From Acidocella aquatica (GTDB taxonomy: Bacteria > Pseudomonadota > Alphaproteobacteria > Acetobacterales > Acetobacteraceae): a stretch of 64,000 nt of DNA. Positions 45,395-56,014 of this stretch are shown piece after piece. A program made the translations under genes and the position numbers. Numbering within the stretch: the stretch's first letter is position 1; every line of letters begins with the position of its first letter. The DNA is taken from NCBI RefSeq assembly GCF_030160635.1, contig NZ_BSOS01000073.1, forward strand, positions 1 to 64,000, written 5' to 3'. The notes below the pieces were generated by a model. It was not told the DNA's origin, searched no databases, and saw only the letters and a program-made list of their open reading frames with translations.

Positions 45395-46495
45395 ATGACT
45401 CAAAACCCTGAAGCAACCGGCCCTGGCGCTCCTCTGGCGCGCGCCAGACTGTTTTGTGAACAGAACAACCTCGCCATCCCGGTCCTGCTGGCCCCGATGG
45501 CGGGTGCCTGCCCCGCGTCATTGTCCATCGCCGTCGCCAATGCCGGGGGCCTTGGCGCCTGCGGCGCGCTGCTGATGCAGCCTGAAGCCATTAAAACCTG
45601 GGCCGCCGCGGTGCGGGCTGGCAGCAACGGCGGCTTCCAGCTCAACCTTTGGATCCCCGGCCCGCCACCGCCGCGCGATGCCGCCGCCGAAGACGCGGTG
45701 CGCGACTTCCTCAACCAATGGGGCCCGCAAGTGGCGCCCGATGCCGGCGAGACCCGCCCGCCTGATTTCGCCGCGCAGTGCGAGGCGATGCTGGAGGCGC
45801 GCCCCGCTGTCATTTCCTCGATCATGGGCCTCTATCCGCCTGAATTTGTCGAACGCATGAAGGCGCTTGGGATAAAATGGTTTGCCAACGTAACCACCGT
45901 TGCCGAGGCGCTGCTTGCCGAGGCGGCGGGGGCCGATGCCATCGTCGTGCAGGGCATGGAGGCGGGCGGCCACCGGGGCGCGTTTGATGCGCAAACGGCG
46001 GAATCGGCCATGGTTGGCCTGTTTTCGCTGCTGCCCGCCGTTTGCGACGCGGTGAAGCGCCCGGTCATCGCCTCCGGCGGCATCGCCGACGCGCGCGGCG
46101 TGGCCGCCGCGTTGATTTTGGGCGCTTGCGCCGTGCAGATCGGCACCGGGTTTCTGCGCTGCCCCGAAGCGAAACTCCCGCCCGCCTGGGCCGATGCGCT
46201 GGGGCAGGCGAAACCGGAGGATACCATCGTGACCAGGGCGTTTTCCGGCCGCCCCGGCCGCAGCCTCGCCAATGCCTATGCGCGCGCCGCATCGGCCCCC
46301 GGCGCGCCAGCCCCCGCGCCCTACCCCGTGCAGCGCGGGCTGACGCAGGCGATGCGCGAGAAGGCCGCCAAAGGCGGTGACATCACACGGATGCAGGCCT
46401 GGGCCGGGCAATCCGCCGCAATGGCCGCCACGGATTGCGCCGCCACTGTGGCGCGCGCGCTATGGGCCGGCGCCATCGCGCGGCTTGGGGGATAA
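45395..46495 (+). CDS. Nitronate monooxygenase (class I-like)
   Basis: A 366-residue FMN TIM-barrel protein. PVLLAPMAGACPASLSIAVANAGGLG is the N-terminal signature. QGMEAGGHRG, PVIASGGIADARGVAAALILGACAVQIGTGFL and AFSGRPGRS match class I nitronate monooxygenases, which detoxify propionate-3-nitronate. It is only distantly related to the NPD protein at 6069-7046. It stands alone with 99 bases to the palindrome-containing upstream region. Confidence 0.88.
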   Translation: MTQNPEATGPGAPLARARLFCEQNNLAIPVLLAPMAGACPASLSIAVANAGGLGACGALLMQPEAIKTWAAAVRAGSNGGFQLNLWIPGPPPPRDAAAEDAVRDFLNQWGPQVAPDAGETRPPDFAAQCEAMLEARPAVISSIMGLYPPEFVERMKALGIKWFANVTTVAEALLAEAAGADAIVVQGMEAGGHRGAFDAQTAESAMVGLFSLLPAVCDAVKRPVIASGGIADARGVAAALILGACAVQIGTGFLRCPEAKLPPAWADALGQAKPEDTIVTRAFSGRPGRSLANAYARAASAPGAPAPAPYPVQRGLTQAMREKAAKGGDITRMQAWAGQSAAMAATDCAATVARALWAGAIARLGG

Positions 46496-46635
46496 GCCGC
46501 GGGGTTGCCAGGGGCAGAACCAGGCCGAAAAAAATTCCAAAACTTGACCAGATTTGCTATCTATCAGCCCGAAGGGGCGAATAAGACCCTCCTCCGGGGT
46601 GTGCCAGTTATCGTTGGTCCAGGAGAAACACGGCA

Positions 46636-47400
46636 ATGTGGAAAAAAATTGGCATCGGCCTGATCATTCTGCTCGCAATCATCGCCGGAGCGGTGTGGTA
46701 TCTGGTCTCAAACCTCGATTCCCTCATTAAAGCCGCCATCGAGAAATATGGTTCGGCCGCAACCCAGACCTCCGTGACCGTCGGCGGCGTGAAACTCTCG
46801 CTCGGCTCGGGGGCGGGAACCATCTCCGGCCTCAGCATCGGCAACCCCCCGGGGTTTACCTCGCCCCAGGCGCTGGGCGTGGGCGCGATCATGGTGCAGC
46901 TGGATACCAGCTCCCTGCCCGGCAACGGGCCGATCGTGGTCAGGACCATCAACATCGCCCAGCCGCAGATGAATTACGAGGTCATCGGCGGCGTCAGCCT
47001 CACCGGGGTCAGCACCAGCAGCAATCTGCTCATCATCCAGAACAATGTGAAAAACTACGCCGGGCGCGTGGCCGCCGCGCCGCCGCAAGGGGGCACGCCC
47101 GCGCGCAAGGAGATCATCAACGATCTCTACGTCACCGGGGGCGAGGTCAACCTCATCGCCACCACGGTATTGCACGGCAAAAAGGTCACGGTGCCGCTGC
47201 CCCCGATTCATCTCACCAATATCGGCCGGGCCAGCGGCGGCGCCACCCCGGCGCAGATTGCCAGCCAGATCATCAACGCCGTTACCAGCCAGGCGGCGAA
47301 GACAGGTGCCGCGGCACTGACCCAGCAGGTGAAGGCGGCGGCCGGAGGCGCGCTGCCCGGCAATGTGGGAGGAACGCTGAAAGGGCTTCTCGGCCCCTGA
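46636..47400 (+). CDS. AsmA-like membrane-anchored periplasmic protein
   Basis: A 254-residue protein with one N-terminal membrane helix (about 5-25) and a beta-rich body. VTVGGVKLSLGSGAGTISGLSIGNPPGF is the pattern of AsmA-family repeats, followed by LDTSSLPGNGPIVVRTINIAQPQMNYE. The Ala/Gly-rich C-terminus is low complexity. AsmA-like proteins take part in lipid transfer to the outer membrane. Family assignment is by pattern only. Confidence 0.65.
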   Translation: MWKKIGIGLIILLAIIAGAVWYLVSNLDSLIKAAIEKYGSAATQTSVTVGGVKLSLGSGAGTISGLSIGNPPGFTSPQALGVGAIMVQLDTSSLPGNGPIVVRTINIAQPQMNYEVIGGVSLTGVSTSSNLLIIQNNVKNYAGRVAAAPPQGGTPARKEIINDLYVTGGEVNLIATTVLHGKKVTVPLPPIHLTNIGRASGGATPAQIASQIINAVTSQAAKTGAAALTQQVKAAAGGALPGNVGGTLKGLLGP

Positions 47401-47410
47401 GATGTTGCGG

Positions 47411-48031
47411 CTACACCGCCACCGCGCGGCCCCACTCCACCCAGCCGGCCAGGCGCGGTGTTTTGGGCATGTAGCCGCTTTCCAGCCGTTCGATGCTGAA
47501 CTGCGCCGCGATATTCCCCGCCACCGGCCGGGTCAGATGACAGCCGCCGAAAACGCGTTTCCACAGCGGCTCCACCCGCCGCTGCCAGAGGGCAACACCG
47601 GCATCGGGGGATCTGCCGTGCTCGCAAAACAGCAACTGCCCGCCAGGGCGCAGCACGCGCCTTGCCTCGGCCAGCGCGCGCGGGGCATCAGGCACCGTAC
47701 AAAGGGTGAAAGTCGTCACCACAGTGTCAAAACTCGCATCGGCGAAGGGCATGGCATCAGCGCTCGCATCCAGTATCTCCACCGCCAGCCCCTCGGGCCT
47801 TGGCGCCTTGCGCGCATAGGCCCGCAACTCCGGCGATGGGTCGATGCCGGTCACCGCGCTCACCTGCGCCGGATTGTAGAATTTCAGGTTCAACCCGCCG
47901 CCGATGCCAAGCTCCAGCACGCGCCCGCTGGCGCCGGGGATCAACGCCGCGCGTTTCTCCGTCAACATTTCACAGCCGCAGCCGCATCTGATCAGGTGCG
48001 GCAAAACATGCCTGTCGTAAAACGATGTCAT
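47411..48031 (-). CDS. Class I SAM-dependent methyltransferase
   Basis: A 206-residue methyltransferase with motif I VLELGIGGGLNLKFY, TGIDPSPELRAYAR and VVTTFTLCTVPDAPRALAEARRVLRPGG. It resembles small-molecule (phospholipid/arsenite-like) methyltransferases with no exact substrate evident; RCGCGCEML near the N-terminus is Cys-rich. The ATG at 48031 gives the common FYDRHVLPHLI start. A TTG at 48052 overlapping the upstream stop (TTGA) is the alternative. Confidence 0.8.
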   Translation of the reverse strand: MTSFYDRHVLPHLIRCGCGCEMLTEKRAALIPGASGRVLELGIGGGLNLKFYNPAQVSAVTGIDPSPELRAYARKAPRPEGLAVEILDASADAMPFADASFDTVVTTFTLCTVPDAPRALAEARRVLRPGGQLLFCEHGRSPDAGVALWQRRVEPLWKRVFGGCHLTRPVAGNIAAQFSIERLESGYMPKTPRLAGWVEWGRAVAV

Positions 48032-48048
48032 GACCTCCGGCCTTTCAA

Positions 48049-48744
48049 TCAACCTTCAAAATTCATACGCTTAATCGCGGCGGCGGTGGCAAATGACATC
48101 AGAATGATCCAGCCGAAAAAAACGCCCGCGACCAGCCAGAAGCTCACCAGCCCATTCCAGGCAAACGGGCCGCTCTGAAAAAACGGCACGGCGGCGCCAG
48201 GTAGAAAAATAATGGCGGCCCAGAAATTCACAAAGCCAAGCCAGCGCGGATAAATCATCGTCTCCGGCTGCTGCGATAAAATACATACGCCAATGACAAC
48301 GCATTGCAGCACCGCCGGCGGATACAGCCCGACGAAACAAAGCCAGCCCAGATCATTCAGGCTCTGCACAATGGCCGGCGGCATGACCCCCGGCCGGTAC
48401 GCCGCCGCGAACCAGAGAAAACATGCGAGCAGAACAGCTATCACCGTGCCGGTCGCCGTTGCCATCTGCGTTTCGGCCAGCGAATGCGCCTTACCCTCGA
48501 TGCGCCGCATCTGCGTGGTGATCGCGGCGGCAAAAGGCCAGTAAAACGCCGAGCCCGCCGCCAACACCGCGACGCCCAGGCGTATCTGCAATGTATTCTG
48601 CTGAAAAAGCCGCGCGATCTGGCCTGCCCCCAGCCCCGGCGCGGGCGGCTGCCACAAGGTGGTGACACCCAGCAGCCCCACGCCGAGCAATGCGGAAAAC
48701 ACCACCCCGCTATAGGCGCACAAACGCTCGGCCGTTTTGTTCAT
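48049..48744 (-). CDS. Unknown multi-pass membrane protein
   Basis: A 231-residue protein with about six membrane helices, for example near 10-30, 55-75, 95-115, 130-160, 175-190 and 200-220. I recognise no family. Sequences such as FQQNTLQIRLGVAVLAAG and PRWLGFVNFW recall uncharacterised membrane proteins of related bacteria. The start at 48744 (MNKTAERL) is the first reasonable Met. It is coupled to the downstream methyltransferase. Confidence 0.6.
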   Translation of the reverse strand: MNKTAERLCAYSGVVFSALLGVGLLGVTTLWQPPAPGLGAGQIARLFQQNTLQIRLGVAVLAAGSAFYWPFAAAITTQMRRIEGKAHSLAETQMATATGTVIAVLLACFLWFAAAYRPGVMPPAIVQSLNDLGWLCFVGLYPPAVLQCVVIGVCILSQQPETMIYPRWLGFVNFWAAIIFLPGAAVPFFQSGPFAWNGLVSFWLVAGVFFGWIILMSFATAAAIKRMNFEG

Positions 48745-48902
48745 GCTTTTTAATCTCCCCGGCATACTGCGCCAACACGCCTATAACAGCGTTACAAACA
48801 TCCCGCCAGAAAGGCGCCAGGCGGTCAATTAAAAATACCGTCATGGCGCGCGGCATGTGGGTGCTTGTTAAGAATGCCCCGGCTTAGGTACAAGTCCACC
48901 CC

Positions 48903-49607
48903 ATGAACACCACTCCGAATCGACTCATCATCGCCCCCAGCCTGCTCGCCGCTGATTTCGCCCGTCTGGGCGAGGAAACCAGAGCCGTTGAAGCCGCCGG
49001 GGCGGACTGGCTGCATCTCGACATCATGGACGGGCATTTCGTGCCCAACATCACCTTTGGCCCGCTGGTGGTCAAAGCCCTGCGCAAACACACCGCCATG
49101 CCGATGGACGTGCATCTGATGATCGCCCCGGTTGACCCCTATATCGCCGCCTTCGCCGAGGCGGGTGCTGACAATATCAGCGTCCACCCGGAATCCGGCC
49201 CGCATCTGCACCGCACGCTGCAACTCATCCGCTCCCTGGGCAAAAAGGCCGGCGTGGTGCTCAACCCGGCCACCCCGGTTGATGCGATTGCCCATGTCAT
49301 GGATCTGATCGACATCATCATGGTGATGACCGTGAACCCCGGCTTCGGCGGGCAGGCGTTCATCGCCTCCCAGCTGAGCAAAATCGCCACATTGCGCCAG
49401 ATGATCGACGATACCGGCCGCGACATCATCCTACAGATCGACGGCGGCATCACCCCCGCCACCGCGCCCAAGGTGCTGGAGGCCGGGGCCGATTGCCTGA
49501 TCGCCGGAACCGCGGTGTTCGGCGCGCCGGATTACGCCCAGGCGATCAGCGCCTTGCGCGCCGCGCGGCCACGGCAACTACCTGAACTCACGGTCAGCGG
49601 CGGATGA
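48903..49607 (+). CDS. rpe: Ribulose-phosphate 3-epimerase
   Basis: A 234-residue TIM-barrel enzyme. [54 protein letters not shown] and IDGGITP cover all family signatures, with metal-binding His and Asp in place. It interconverts ribulose-5-P and xylulose-5-P in the pentose phosphate or Calvin cycles. The stop overlaps the next ATG (ATGA). Confidence 0.96.
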   Translation: MNTTPNRLIIAPSLLAADFARLGEETRAVEAAGADWLHLDIMDGHFVPNITFGPLVVKALRKHTAMPMDVHLMIAPVDPYIAAFAEAGADNISVHPESGPHLHRTLQLIRSLGKKAGVVLNPATPVDAIAHVMDLIDIIMVMTVNPGFGGQAFIASQLSKIATLRQMIDDTGRDIILQIDGGITPATAPKVLEAGADCLIAGTAVFGAPDYAQAISALRAARPRQLPELTVSGG

Positions 49608-51196
49608 ATCAGCCTGGGCAACTCGGCCGCAACGCGCGCTCCCTCCTGGCGCGCCTGCAAAACCTGCGCAGCCGCAACGCGCCCGACGCCCCGGCCCTGA
49701 GCCTGCGCGACCCCTGGCCCGGCGAGCCCGGCCGCGGCGCGCGGCTGGTCAAGGCGGAGCTGGAATTCGGCGGCGCGGTGCTGCCCATGCCCCCAGGCGT
49801 GTTCCGGCCCACCAGCGCCACCGCCATTCTGCGCGCGCATCTGCACGGCTTCACCTGGCTGCGCGACCTGCGGGCCCTGGGCACCGATGCCGCGCGCACC
49901 CGCGCGCGCACCCTGGTCTCCGAATTCATGGATACCGAGGCGCTGGAGCCCATCGGGCTGACCCCGGATGTCACCGGCGCGCGCCTTGCCGCCTGGCTCG
50001 GCCATTACGATTTTTTCGCGGCCTCCGCCGATGACGACTTCCGCCAGCGCCTGATGAGCCGGCTGGTGATGGACGCGCGCAGCCTCTCGGCCATTCTGCC
50101 GGTCGAAGTCCGCGACGGCCGGGCGCTCACCGCGCTGAAGGGCCTCGCCGCCGCCGCCGTCGCCATGCCCGAACATGTCGGCAACCTGCCGCGCGTGCTC
50201 CGGTTCCTCACCCCAGCACTTGAGGGCCAGTTTTTCGCCGACGGCTGCCATATCGAGCGCAGCCCGGCGGCGCATCTCGCCGCTTTGCAGGACCTGACCG
50301 AATTTCGCGCGCTGCTGCAGGCGCGCGGCGGCGAGCCCCCGGCGGAACTGCTGGGCGCGATCGAGAAAGCCGCCGCCGCCCTGCGCGCGCTGCGCCATGG
50401 CGATGGCGGGCTGGCGCTGTTCAATGGCAGCAAGGAAGAAGTGCCAAGCCTGATAGACCTTGTGCTGGCCCAGGCCGGGCGCGCGCGCGGCATCATCGCG
50501 CCGCTCAAATCCAGCGGCCTGTATCGCATGAGCGCCGCCAAGGCCCTGCTCCTGATGGACGCCGGGCTGCCCGCCCCCGCCGGGTTTGACCGTTTCGCCC
50601 ATGCCGGCACGCTGGGGTTCGAATTTTCCTGGGGCAAGGAACGCCTGATCACCAATTGCGGCGCGGCCCCGGCCAGCGCCGCGGAATGGGGAACCGCGCT
50701 GCGCAGCACGGCGGCGCACTCCACGCTGAGCATCGCCGATGTCTCCTCCGCCGAAGTGCGCGAACAGGGCCTCGGCCGCAAACCCACCGAGGTACACGCC
50801 GAACGCCAGGACATCGCCGGCGGACAATGGATCGAGGCCAGCCATAACGGCTGGGCCAAGCTTTTCGGCGCCATCCACCACCGCCGCATCGGCCTGGCCG
50901 ACAGCGGCGAAGAGCTGCTGGGCGAAGACCTCATCGAGGCCGAACAGCCGCAACCCTTCACCATCCGCTTCCACCTGCACCCCAATGTCACCGCGATGGT
51001 CCAGCAGGATAACGAGGCCGTGCTGCTGCGCACGCCGGGCGGGCTTGGCTTCCGGCTGCGGGCGGAGGGCGCGCCGATCAGCGTCGAGGAAAGCGTCTAT
51101 TTCGGCCAGGCCGAGCCTCGCCGTGCCGAACAGGTGGTGCTCGCCGGGCACCAGGACGGGCCGCAGCATATAAAATGGTCCATTACGAAGGTTTAA
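49604..51196 (+). CDS. Heparinase II/III family protein
   Basis: A 530-residue protein with an alpha-helical N-terminal domain (about 80-330) and a beta-rich C-terminal domain (about 340-530). [22 protein letters not shown] and the segment with [15 protein letters not shown] match heparinase II/III-like proteins. Such genes next to rpe and purH are usual in alphaproteobacteria, where a role in cell-surface polysaccharide turnover is assumed. No signal peptide is visible. Confidence 0.85.
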   Translation: MNQPGQLGRNARSLLARLQNLRSRNAPDAPALSLRDPWPGEPGRGARLVKAELEFGGAVLPMPPGVFRPTSATAILRAHLHGFTWLRDLRALGTDAARTRARTLVSEFMDTEALEPIGLTPDVTGARLAAWLGHYDFFAASADDDFRQRLMSRLVMDARSLSAILPVEVRDGRALTALKGLAAAAVAMPEHVGNLPRVLRFLTPALEGQFFADGCHIERSPAAHLAALQDLTEFRALLQARGGEPPAELLGAIEKAAAALRALRHGDGGLALFNGSKEEVPSLIDLVLAQAGRARGIIAPLKSSGLYRMSAAKALLLMDAGLPAPAGFDRFAHAGTLGFEFSWGKERLITNCGAAPASAAEWGTALRSTAAHSTLSIADVSSAEVREQGLGRKPTEVHAERQDIAGGQWIEASHNGWAKLFGAIHHRRIGLADSGEELLGEDLIEAEQPQPFTIRFHLHPNVTAMVQQDNEAVLLRTPGGLGFRLRAEGAPISVEESVYFGQAEPRRAEQVVLAGHQDGPQHIKWSITKV

Positions 51197-51200
51197 GCCG

Positions 51201-52220
51201 ATGACACGCGTTCTCCTGACCGGCGGCGCCGGATACATCGGCTCGCATACCGCCGTGGCGCTCATCGAGCGCGGGCACGAGGTCGTCATCCTCGATAATT
51301 TCGCCAATTCGGAGCGCGATGTCCCCGCCCGGCTGGAGCGCCTGACCGGGCGGGCGAACATCCCCGTCATCGAGGCTGACATCCGCGACACCGGGGCGGT
51401 AAGCGCGGCCCTGGCGGCGCATCCGGTGGAGGCGGTCATCCATTTCGCGGCGCTGAAGGCGGTGGGCGAATCCGAGGCCGACCCGCTGCTGTATTACGAC
51501 ATGAACATCATCGGCACGATCCGGCTTTTGCAGGCGATGCAGGCGCAGAACGTGCGCCGGATCGTGTTCTCATCCTCCGCCACGGTCTACGGCCAGCCGG
51601 ACTCCTCGCCCATACCGGAGGACGCGCCCACCCGCGTGCAAAACATTTACGGCCGCACGAAACTTGTGATGGAAGATCTCATCAGCGACCTCGCCCGCAC
51701 CGGCAAGCTGCAGGCCGCCGCCAATTTGCGCTACTTCAACCCCGTCGGCGCGCACCCCTCGGCCATGATCGGCGAAACCCCGCGCGGCGTGCCCAACAAT
51801 TTGATGCCCTATGTGACGCAGGTGGCCACCGGCGAGCGCCCGCATCTCAACGTCTTCGGCAATGATTATGACACACCCGACGGCACCGGCGTGCGCGACT
51901 ACATCCACGTGGTTGACCTCGCCCGCGCCCACGCCCTGGCGCTTGAGCATATCTGCGCGAACGATGTCTCGCTCACCGTCAACCTGGGCACCGGCACCGG
52001 CATTTCGGTGCTCGAGCTCGTGCGTGCCTTCGAGCGCGCCACGGGCCGCGAAATCCCCCTCAACATCGCACCGCGCCGCCCCGGCGATGTCGCGAGCTAC
52101 TACGCCAACCCGGACATGGCCGCGCGCGTGTTCGGCTGGCAGGCGGCGCTGGACGTGAACGACATGTGCCGCGATTCTTGGGCGTGGCAGGCCAGGCGCG
52201 CCGGGATCAACGATATTTGA
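51201..52220 (+). CDS. galE: UDP-glucose 4-epimerase
   Basis: A 339-residue extended SDR. The NAD motif is LTGGAGYIGSHTAVAL (about 6-21); VIHFAALKAVGES, FSSSATVYG and NIYGRTK give the Ser and Tyr-x3-Lys catalytic set; RYFNPVGAHPS and GTGVRDYIHVVDLA complete the match. It interconverts UDP-glucose and UDP-galactose. It leads a short envelope-sugar operon with the next glycosyltransferase. Confidence 0.95.
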   Translation: MTRVLLTGGAGYIGSHTAVALIERGHEVVILDNFANSERDVPARLERLTGRANIPVIEADIRDTGAVSAALAAHPVEAVIHFAALKAVGESEADPLLYYDMNIIGTIRLLQAMQAQNVRRIVFSSSATVYGQPDSSPIPEDAPTRVQNIYGRTKLVMEDLISDLARTGKLQAAANLRYFNPVGAHPSAMIGETPRGVPNNLMPYVTQVATGERPHLNVFGNDYDTPDGTGVRDYIHVVDLARAHALALEHICANDVSLTVNLGTGTGISVLELVRAFERATGREIPLNIAPRRPGDVASYYANPDMAARVFGWQAALDVNDMCRDSWAWQARRAGINDI

Positions 52221-53362
52221 ACCCTCGGGCGGCCGCGCGCACGCTTCTCTTCCTGCTCACGGAGGACTGGTTTTTCGCCTCGCATTTTCTGGCCCGCGCG
52301 CAGGCGGCGCAGGCGGCGGGCTGGCGGGTCATCGTGCTGGCCAGCCCAAGCGAGGCCACCGCGCGCATCCGCGCCGCCGGCATCGAGGTCATCCCGGTTG
52401 ATTTCTCCCGCCGCCGGTTGAACCCCTTGGCCGAACTCCGCCTCGCCCTGCAACTCGCCCGGCTCTACCGCCAGTTAAAGCCCGATGTGGTGCATCACAT
52501 CGCGCTGAAACCCATCGTCATCGGCGGGCTGGCGGCCAGGCTCGCGGGGGTGCGCGCCATCGTCAACGCCCCCACGGGGCTGGGCTTTGTCTTCTCCTCC
52601 CCCAAACCCCTGGCGCAAATCCTCCGCCCCTTCGTCACCCTCGCCCTGCGCCTCACCCTCTCGCCCAAGGGCGCGAAAGTCATCTTCGAGAACCCGGACG
52701 ACCTCCAGGCGCTCACCGCCGCGCGCATGCTCCGCCCCGGCGCCGCCGTGCTCATCCCCGGCGCCGGGGTGAACCTTGATGAATTCGCCCCCGCCCCAGA
52801 GCCGCCCGGGGCCATCCGCGTCATCCTCATCGCCCGCATGATCCACGCCAAGGGCATCGCCACATTCTGCGAGGCCGCCCGCCTCTTGCGCGGCCAGGCC
52901 GAATTCATCCTGGTTGGCGCACCGGACCCCGGCAACCCGGACTCTCTCACCGCCCCCCAGCTCCAGGCCTGGGCGAACGAGGGCATCCTCACCTGGCTCG
53001 GCCCGCGATCTGACATCGCGGCCCTGCTGGGCGGCGCGCACATCGCCTGCCAGCCCTCCACCTACCGCGAGGGCCTGCCCAAATCCGCGCTGGAAGCCAT
53101 GGCTGCGGGCAGGCCTTTGGTCGCCAGCGGCATCCCCGGCCTGCGCGAAGCGGTGGTGGATGGGCAAACCGGCATTCTCTTCCCCCCCGGCGATGCCCCC
53201 GCTTTGGCCGCCGCGCTGGCAAAGCTCATCGCCTCGCCAGCCTTGCGCGCCCGCATGGGCGCCGCCGCGCGCTCACGGGCGGCAGAGAAATTTTCCGAGC
53301 CGCGCATCTGTGCGCAAACGCTTTTGGTGTATGAGGCGCTCATATCAGGAGCCCCGCCATGA
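52217..53362 (+). CDS. Glycosyltransferase family 4 (TTG start)
   Basis: A 381-residue GT-B transferase. The N-terminal [27 protein letters not shown] resembles WbpX/PglA-like proteins, and the C-terminal donor site has [27 protein letters not shown] (EGLPK signature). The TTG at 52217 overlaps the galE stop (TTGA). An upstream ATG at 52166 would lie wholly inside galE, so it is rejected. It probably builds cell-surface polysaccharide. Confidence 0.88.
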   Translation: MNPRAAARTLLFLLTEDWFFASHFLARAQAAQAAGWRVIVLASPSEATARIRAAGIEVIPVDFSRRRLNPLAELRLALQLARLYRQLKPDVVHHIALKPIVIGGLAARLAGVRAIVNAPTGLGFVFSSPKPLAQILRPFVTLALRLTLSPKGAKVIFENPDDLQALTAARMLRPGAAVLIPGAGVNLDEFAPAPEPPGAIRVILIARMIHAKGIATFCEAARLLRGQAEFILVGAPDPGNPDSLTAPQLQAWANEGILTWLGPRSDIAALLGGAHIACQPSTYREGLPKSALEAMAAGRPLVASGIPGLREAVVDGQTGILFPPGDAPALAAALAKLIASPALRARMGAAARSRAAEKFSEPRICAQTLLVYEALISGAPP

Positions 53363-53808
53363 AACACCTCTTCGCCGCCCTGCTGCTGTGCCTCGCCGCC
53401 ACCGCCGCGCATGCCGAACAGACCATCGGCAGCGTGAGCACCAATTTCCGCCTGCTCGGCCCCAACGACAAGGTGGTGGTGGAGCGCTTCGACGACCCGA
53501 AGGTCGCCAATGTCTCCTGCTATGCCTCCTTCGCGCAGACCGGCGGCGTGGCGGGGGGCATTGGTGTCGCCACCGACCCCAGTGAATTCGCGCTGAACTG
53601 CATCGCCCACGGCCCCGTCAGCATCCCCGCCGATTTGCCTCAAAAAGAGGAAATGAGCGCCATCTCCGCCTCCTTCCTGTTCAAGCATTTCATCATCACC
53701 CGCATGGTGGACACCCAGGACAACACCCTGGTCTACGTCCTCATCAGCACAAAAATCATCCACGGCTCCCCGGCCAACGCGCTCTCCGCCGTTCCCGCCT
53801 CCAACTAA
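53359..53808 (+). CDS. creA: CreA family periplasmic protein
   Basis: A 149-residue protein with a signal peptide ending AAHAE (about 19-20). [34 protein letters not shown] and [11 protein letters not shown] match E. coli CreA across the length. Function unknown. It overlaps the glycosyltransferase stop by 4 bases (ATGA) and lies 9 bases before purH. Confidence 0.9.
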   Translation: MKHLFAALLLCLAATAAHAEQTIGSVSTNFRLLGPNDKVVVERFDDPKVANVSCYASFAQTGGVAGGIGVATDPSEFALNCIAHGPVSIPADLPQKEEMSAISASFLFKHFIITRMVDTQDNTLVYVLISTKIIHGSPANALSAVPASN

Positions 53809-53817
53809 GGAAGTTAA

Positions 53818-55374
53818 ATGTCTGACATCGTCCGCATCCGCCGCGCCCTCATCTCCGTTTCCGACAAAACCGGGCTGGTGGAATTCGCCCGCGCGCTGGA
53901 GGCCCACGGCGTGGAAATTCTCTCCACCGGCGGCTCGGCCAAGGCCCTGCGCGATGCCGGCGTGCCGGTGCGCGAGGTCTCCGACCATACCGGCTTCCCC
54001 GAAATCCTCGACGGCCGGGTGAAAACCCTGGTGCCCCAGGTCCATGGCGGCATCCTCGGCCGGCGCGACCTGCCCGAGCATCTGGCCCAGATGGAGGCCC
54101 ACAACATCGCCCCCATCGACCTCGTGGCGGTCAACCTCTACCCCTTCGAGGCCACCGTGGCGCGCGGCGCGGCGTTTGAGGATTGCATCGAGAACATTGA
54201 CATCGGCGGTCCGGCGATGATCCGCTCAGCAGCCAAAAACCACGCCTCGGTCGCCGTGCTCACCGCGCCCGAACATTTCGCAACCGTCATCGCCGAGCTG
54301 AACACACATGGCGGCACCCGGCTGGCCACCCGCCGCGCGCTGGCAGCATCCGCCTACGGCCGCACCGCTGCTTATGACGCCGCGATCTCCACCTGGTTCG
54401 CGGCGCAGAACGGGGTGGAATACCCCGCCACCTTCGCCATCGCCGGGCAGCTCAAACAAACCCTTCGTTATGGCGAGAACCCGCACCAGTCCGCCGCCTT
54501 CTATACCGCCGCCCCGGCCCGCTTCGGCGTCGCCACCGCTACCCAGGTGCAGGGCAAGGAACTCTCCTACAATAATTTCAACGATACCGACGCCGCCTAT
54601 GAATGCGTCGCCGAATTCGCCGAACCAACGGTGGTGATCGTCAAACACGCCAACCCCTGCGGCATCGCCACCGCCGCCTGCGTCGCCGATGCCTGGGATG
54701 CGGCGCTCGCCTGCGACCCGGTCTCCGCCTTTGGCGGCATCGTCGCCCTCAACCGCCCGCTGGACGAAGCCACCGCCACCAAAATCTCCAGCATTTTCAC
54801 CGAGGTCATCATCGCCCCCGAAGCCACCCAGGGCGCCATCGACATTCTGGCCGCGAAGAAAAACCTGCGCCTGCTGCTCACCGGCGGCCTGCCGGACCCC
54901 TCCGAGGCTGGTATCACCTTCAAATCGCTGGCCGGCGGCTTCCTGCTGCAAACCCGCGATGCCGGGCGCATCACGCCGCATGACCTGAAGATCGTCACCA
55001 AACGCGCGCCCACCCCGGCCGAGATCGAGGATCTGATCTTCGCCTTCCGCGTCTGCAAGCATGTGAAATCGAACGCCATCGTTTATGCCAAGAACCTGGC
55101 CACCATCGGCGTCGGCGCCGGGCAGATGAACCGCGTGGACTCGGCGCGCATCGCCGCCTGGCGCGGCGCGGCGGCGGGGCTGGATTTCACCGGCTGCGTG
55201 GTCGCCTCCGATGCTTTCTTCCCCTTCGCCGACGGGCTGGAAGCCGCGATCTCCGCCGGTGCCAAGGCCGTCATCCAGCCCGGCGGCTCCATCCGTGATG
55301 CCGAGGTGATCGAGGCTGCCGATGCAGCCGGTATCGCCATGGTGTTCACGAACATGCGGCATTTCCGGCATTAA
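53818..55374 (+). CDS. purH: Bifunctional AICAR transformylase/IMP cyclohydrolase
   Basis: A 518-residue enzyme. The N-terminal IMP cyclohydrolase (MGS-fold) domain has [27 protein letters not shown] and [14 protein letters not shown]-type sequence (about 1-200). The C-terminal transformylase has [24 protein letters not shown] and [11 protein letters not shown]...[12 protein letters not shown]. It makes the last two steps of purine synthesis. A long hairpin follows the stop. Confidence 0.97.
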   Translation: MSDIVRIRRALISVSDKTGLVEFARALEAHGVEILSTGGSAKALRDAGVPVREVSDHTGFPEILDGRVKTLVPQVHGGILGRRDLPEHLAQMEAHNIAPIDLVAVNLYPFEATVARGAAFEDCIENIDIGGPAMIRSAAKNHASVAVLTAPEHFATVIAELNTHGGTRLATRRALAASAYGRTAAYDAAISTWFAAQNGVEYPATFAIAGQLKQTLRYGENPHQSAAFYTAAPARFGVATATQVQGKELSYNNFNDTDAAYECVAEFAEPTVVIVKHANPCGIATAACVADAWDAALACDPVSAFGGIVALNRPLDEATATKISSIFTEVIIAPEATQGAIDILAAKKNLRLLLTGGLPDPSEAGITFKSLAGGFLLQTRDAGRITPHDLKIVTKRAPTPAEIEDLIFAFRVCKHVKSNAIVYAKNLATIGVGAGQMNRVDSARIAAWRGAAAGLDFTGCVVASDAFFPFADGLEAAISAGAKAVIQPGGSIRDAEVIEAADAAGIAMVFTNMRHFRH

Positions 55375-55381
55375 AGCCCGA

Positions 55382-55423
55382 TCACCCAAGGTTGGCGTGC
55401 GCCCGCGCGTCAACCTTGGGTGA
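55382..55423 (+). terminator. Long hairpin after purH
   Basis: TCACCCAAGGTTG (55382-55394) and CAACCTTGGGTGA (55411-55423) form a perfect 13-bp stem, starting about 8 bases after the purH stop. The following sequence is not T-rich, so it may stabilise the mRNA end more than terminate. Confidence 0.55.
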
Positions 55424-55435
55424 GCATCAGCCTCT

Positions 55436-55490
55436 ATTTAAACAATTAGATTTAAACAATTCGTAAGCCGCCCGCATGGTTTTACGAATT
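55436..55490. promoter_or_regulatory. Repeated AT-rich element and inverted repeat upstream of the 55538 gene
   Basis: ATTTAAACAATT occurs at 55436-55447 and again at 55450-55461 (period 14). It overlaps an inverted repeat: AATTCGTAA (55458-55466) with TTACGAATT (55482-55490). This is unusually AT-rich for the window and has the look of an operator or UP-element region. Confidence 0.4.
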
Positions 55491-55537
55491 CCGCTTAAAA
55501 CTATACCGGCCGCGCTCTAATAAGGTATAAACGCACC

Positions 55538-56014
55538 ATGCTGCTCAACCTGCCCTTCGCCCTGCCGGACTGGATGCCGGCCTGGATTTTTCTGGTGCTG
55601 GCCTTGCCCGTGCTGCTCTGGGCACTGGCCTTCCTGCTCATGCCCTTCAGCGTGTTTGGCGTGAAGGCACGGCTGGAATCGCTGGAGGAACAAATCGACT
55701 CGCTGCACGAGGATCTGCGCATGATGACCCTGCGCGCCTCCGGCGGCCTGCCCCCGGCGCCATCTGAATTCAGCCCCTACGACGAGATTCCGAATTTCAG
55801 CCGCCTTAAAAAATCCCCCACCGTCTATCCGGCCGCCCATGAGGAACCAGTGATGCCGCCGCCGCGCCCGGTGCATCCCGCCCCCCGCCCGGCTGATCCG
55901 GTGCCGCGGACCGCGCCGGTGGTCTACCCCCGCGAGCGCCTCAGCCCCTCGCCGGCCCCAGCTCCGGCGCCGGCGCCCAAACCTTTCCGCCGGACCGAAC
56001 CGCGGCTGGATTGA
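55538..56014 (+). CDS. Membrane-anchored Pro-rich protein, unknown function
   Basis: A 158-residue protein with one or two N-terminal membrane segments (about 12-42), a short predicted coiled coil (RLESLEEQIDSLHEDLRMM, about 50-68), and a Pro/Ala-rich tail. Such proteins can act as envelope linkers, but I recognise no family. Its end overlaps the next gene (TTGA). Confidence 0.6.
   Translation: MLLNLPFALPDWMPAWIFLVLALPVLLWALAFLLMPFSVFGVKARLESLEEQIDSLHEDLRMMTLRASGGLPPAPSEFSPYDEIPNFSRLKKSPTVYPAAHEEPVMPPPRPVHPAPRPADPVPRTAPVVYPRERLSPSPAPAPAPAPKPFRRTEPRLD

Noticed and set aside
49532-51439. 635-codon minus-strand frame opposite the heparinase-like gene
   Set aside because: Runs antisense through rpe, the heparinase-like gene and galE; composition typical of an antisense frame.
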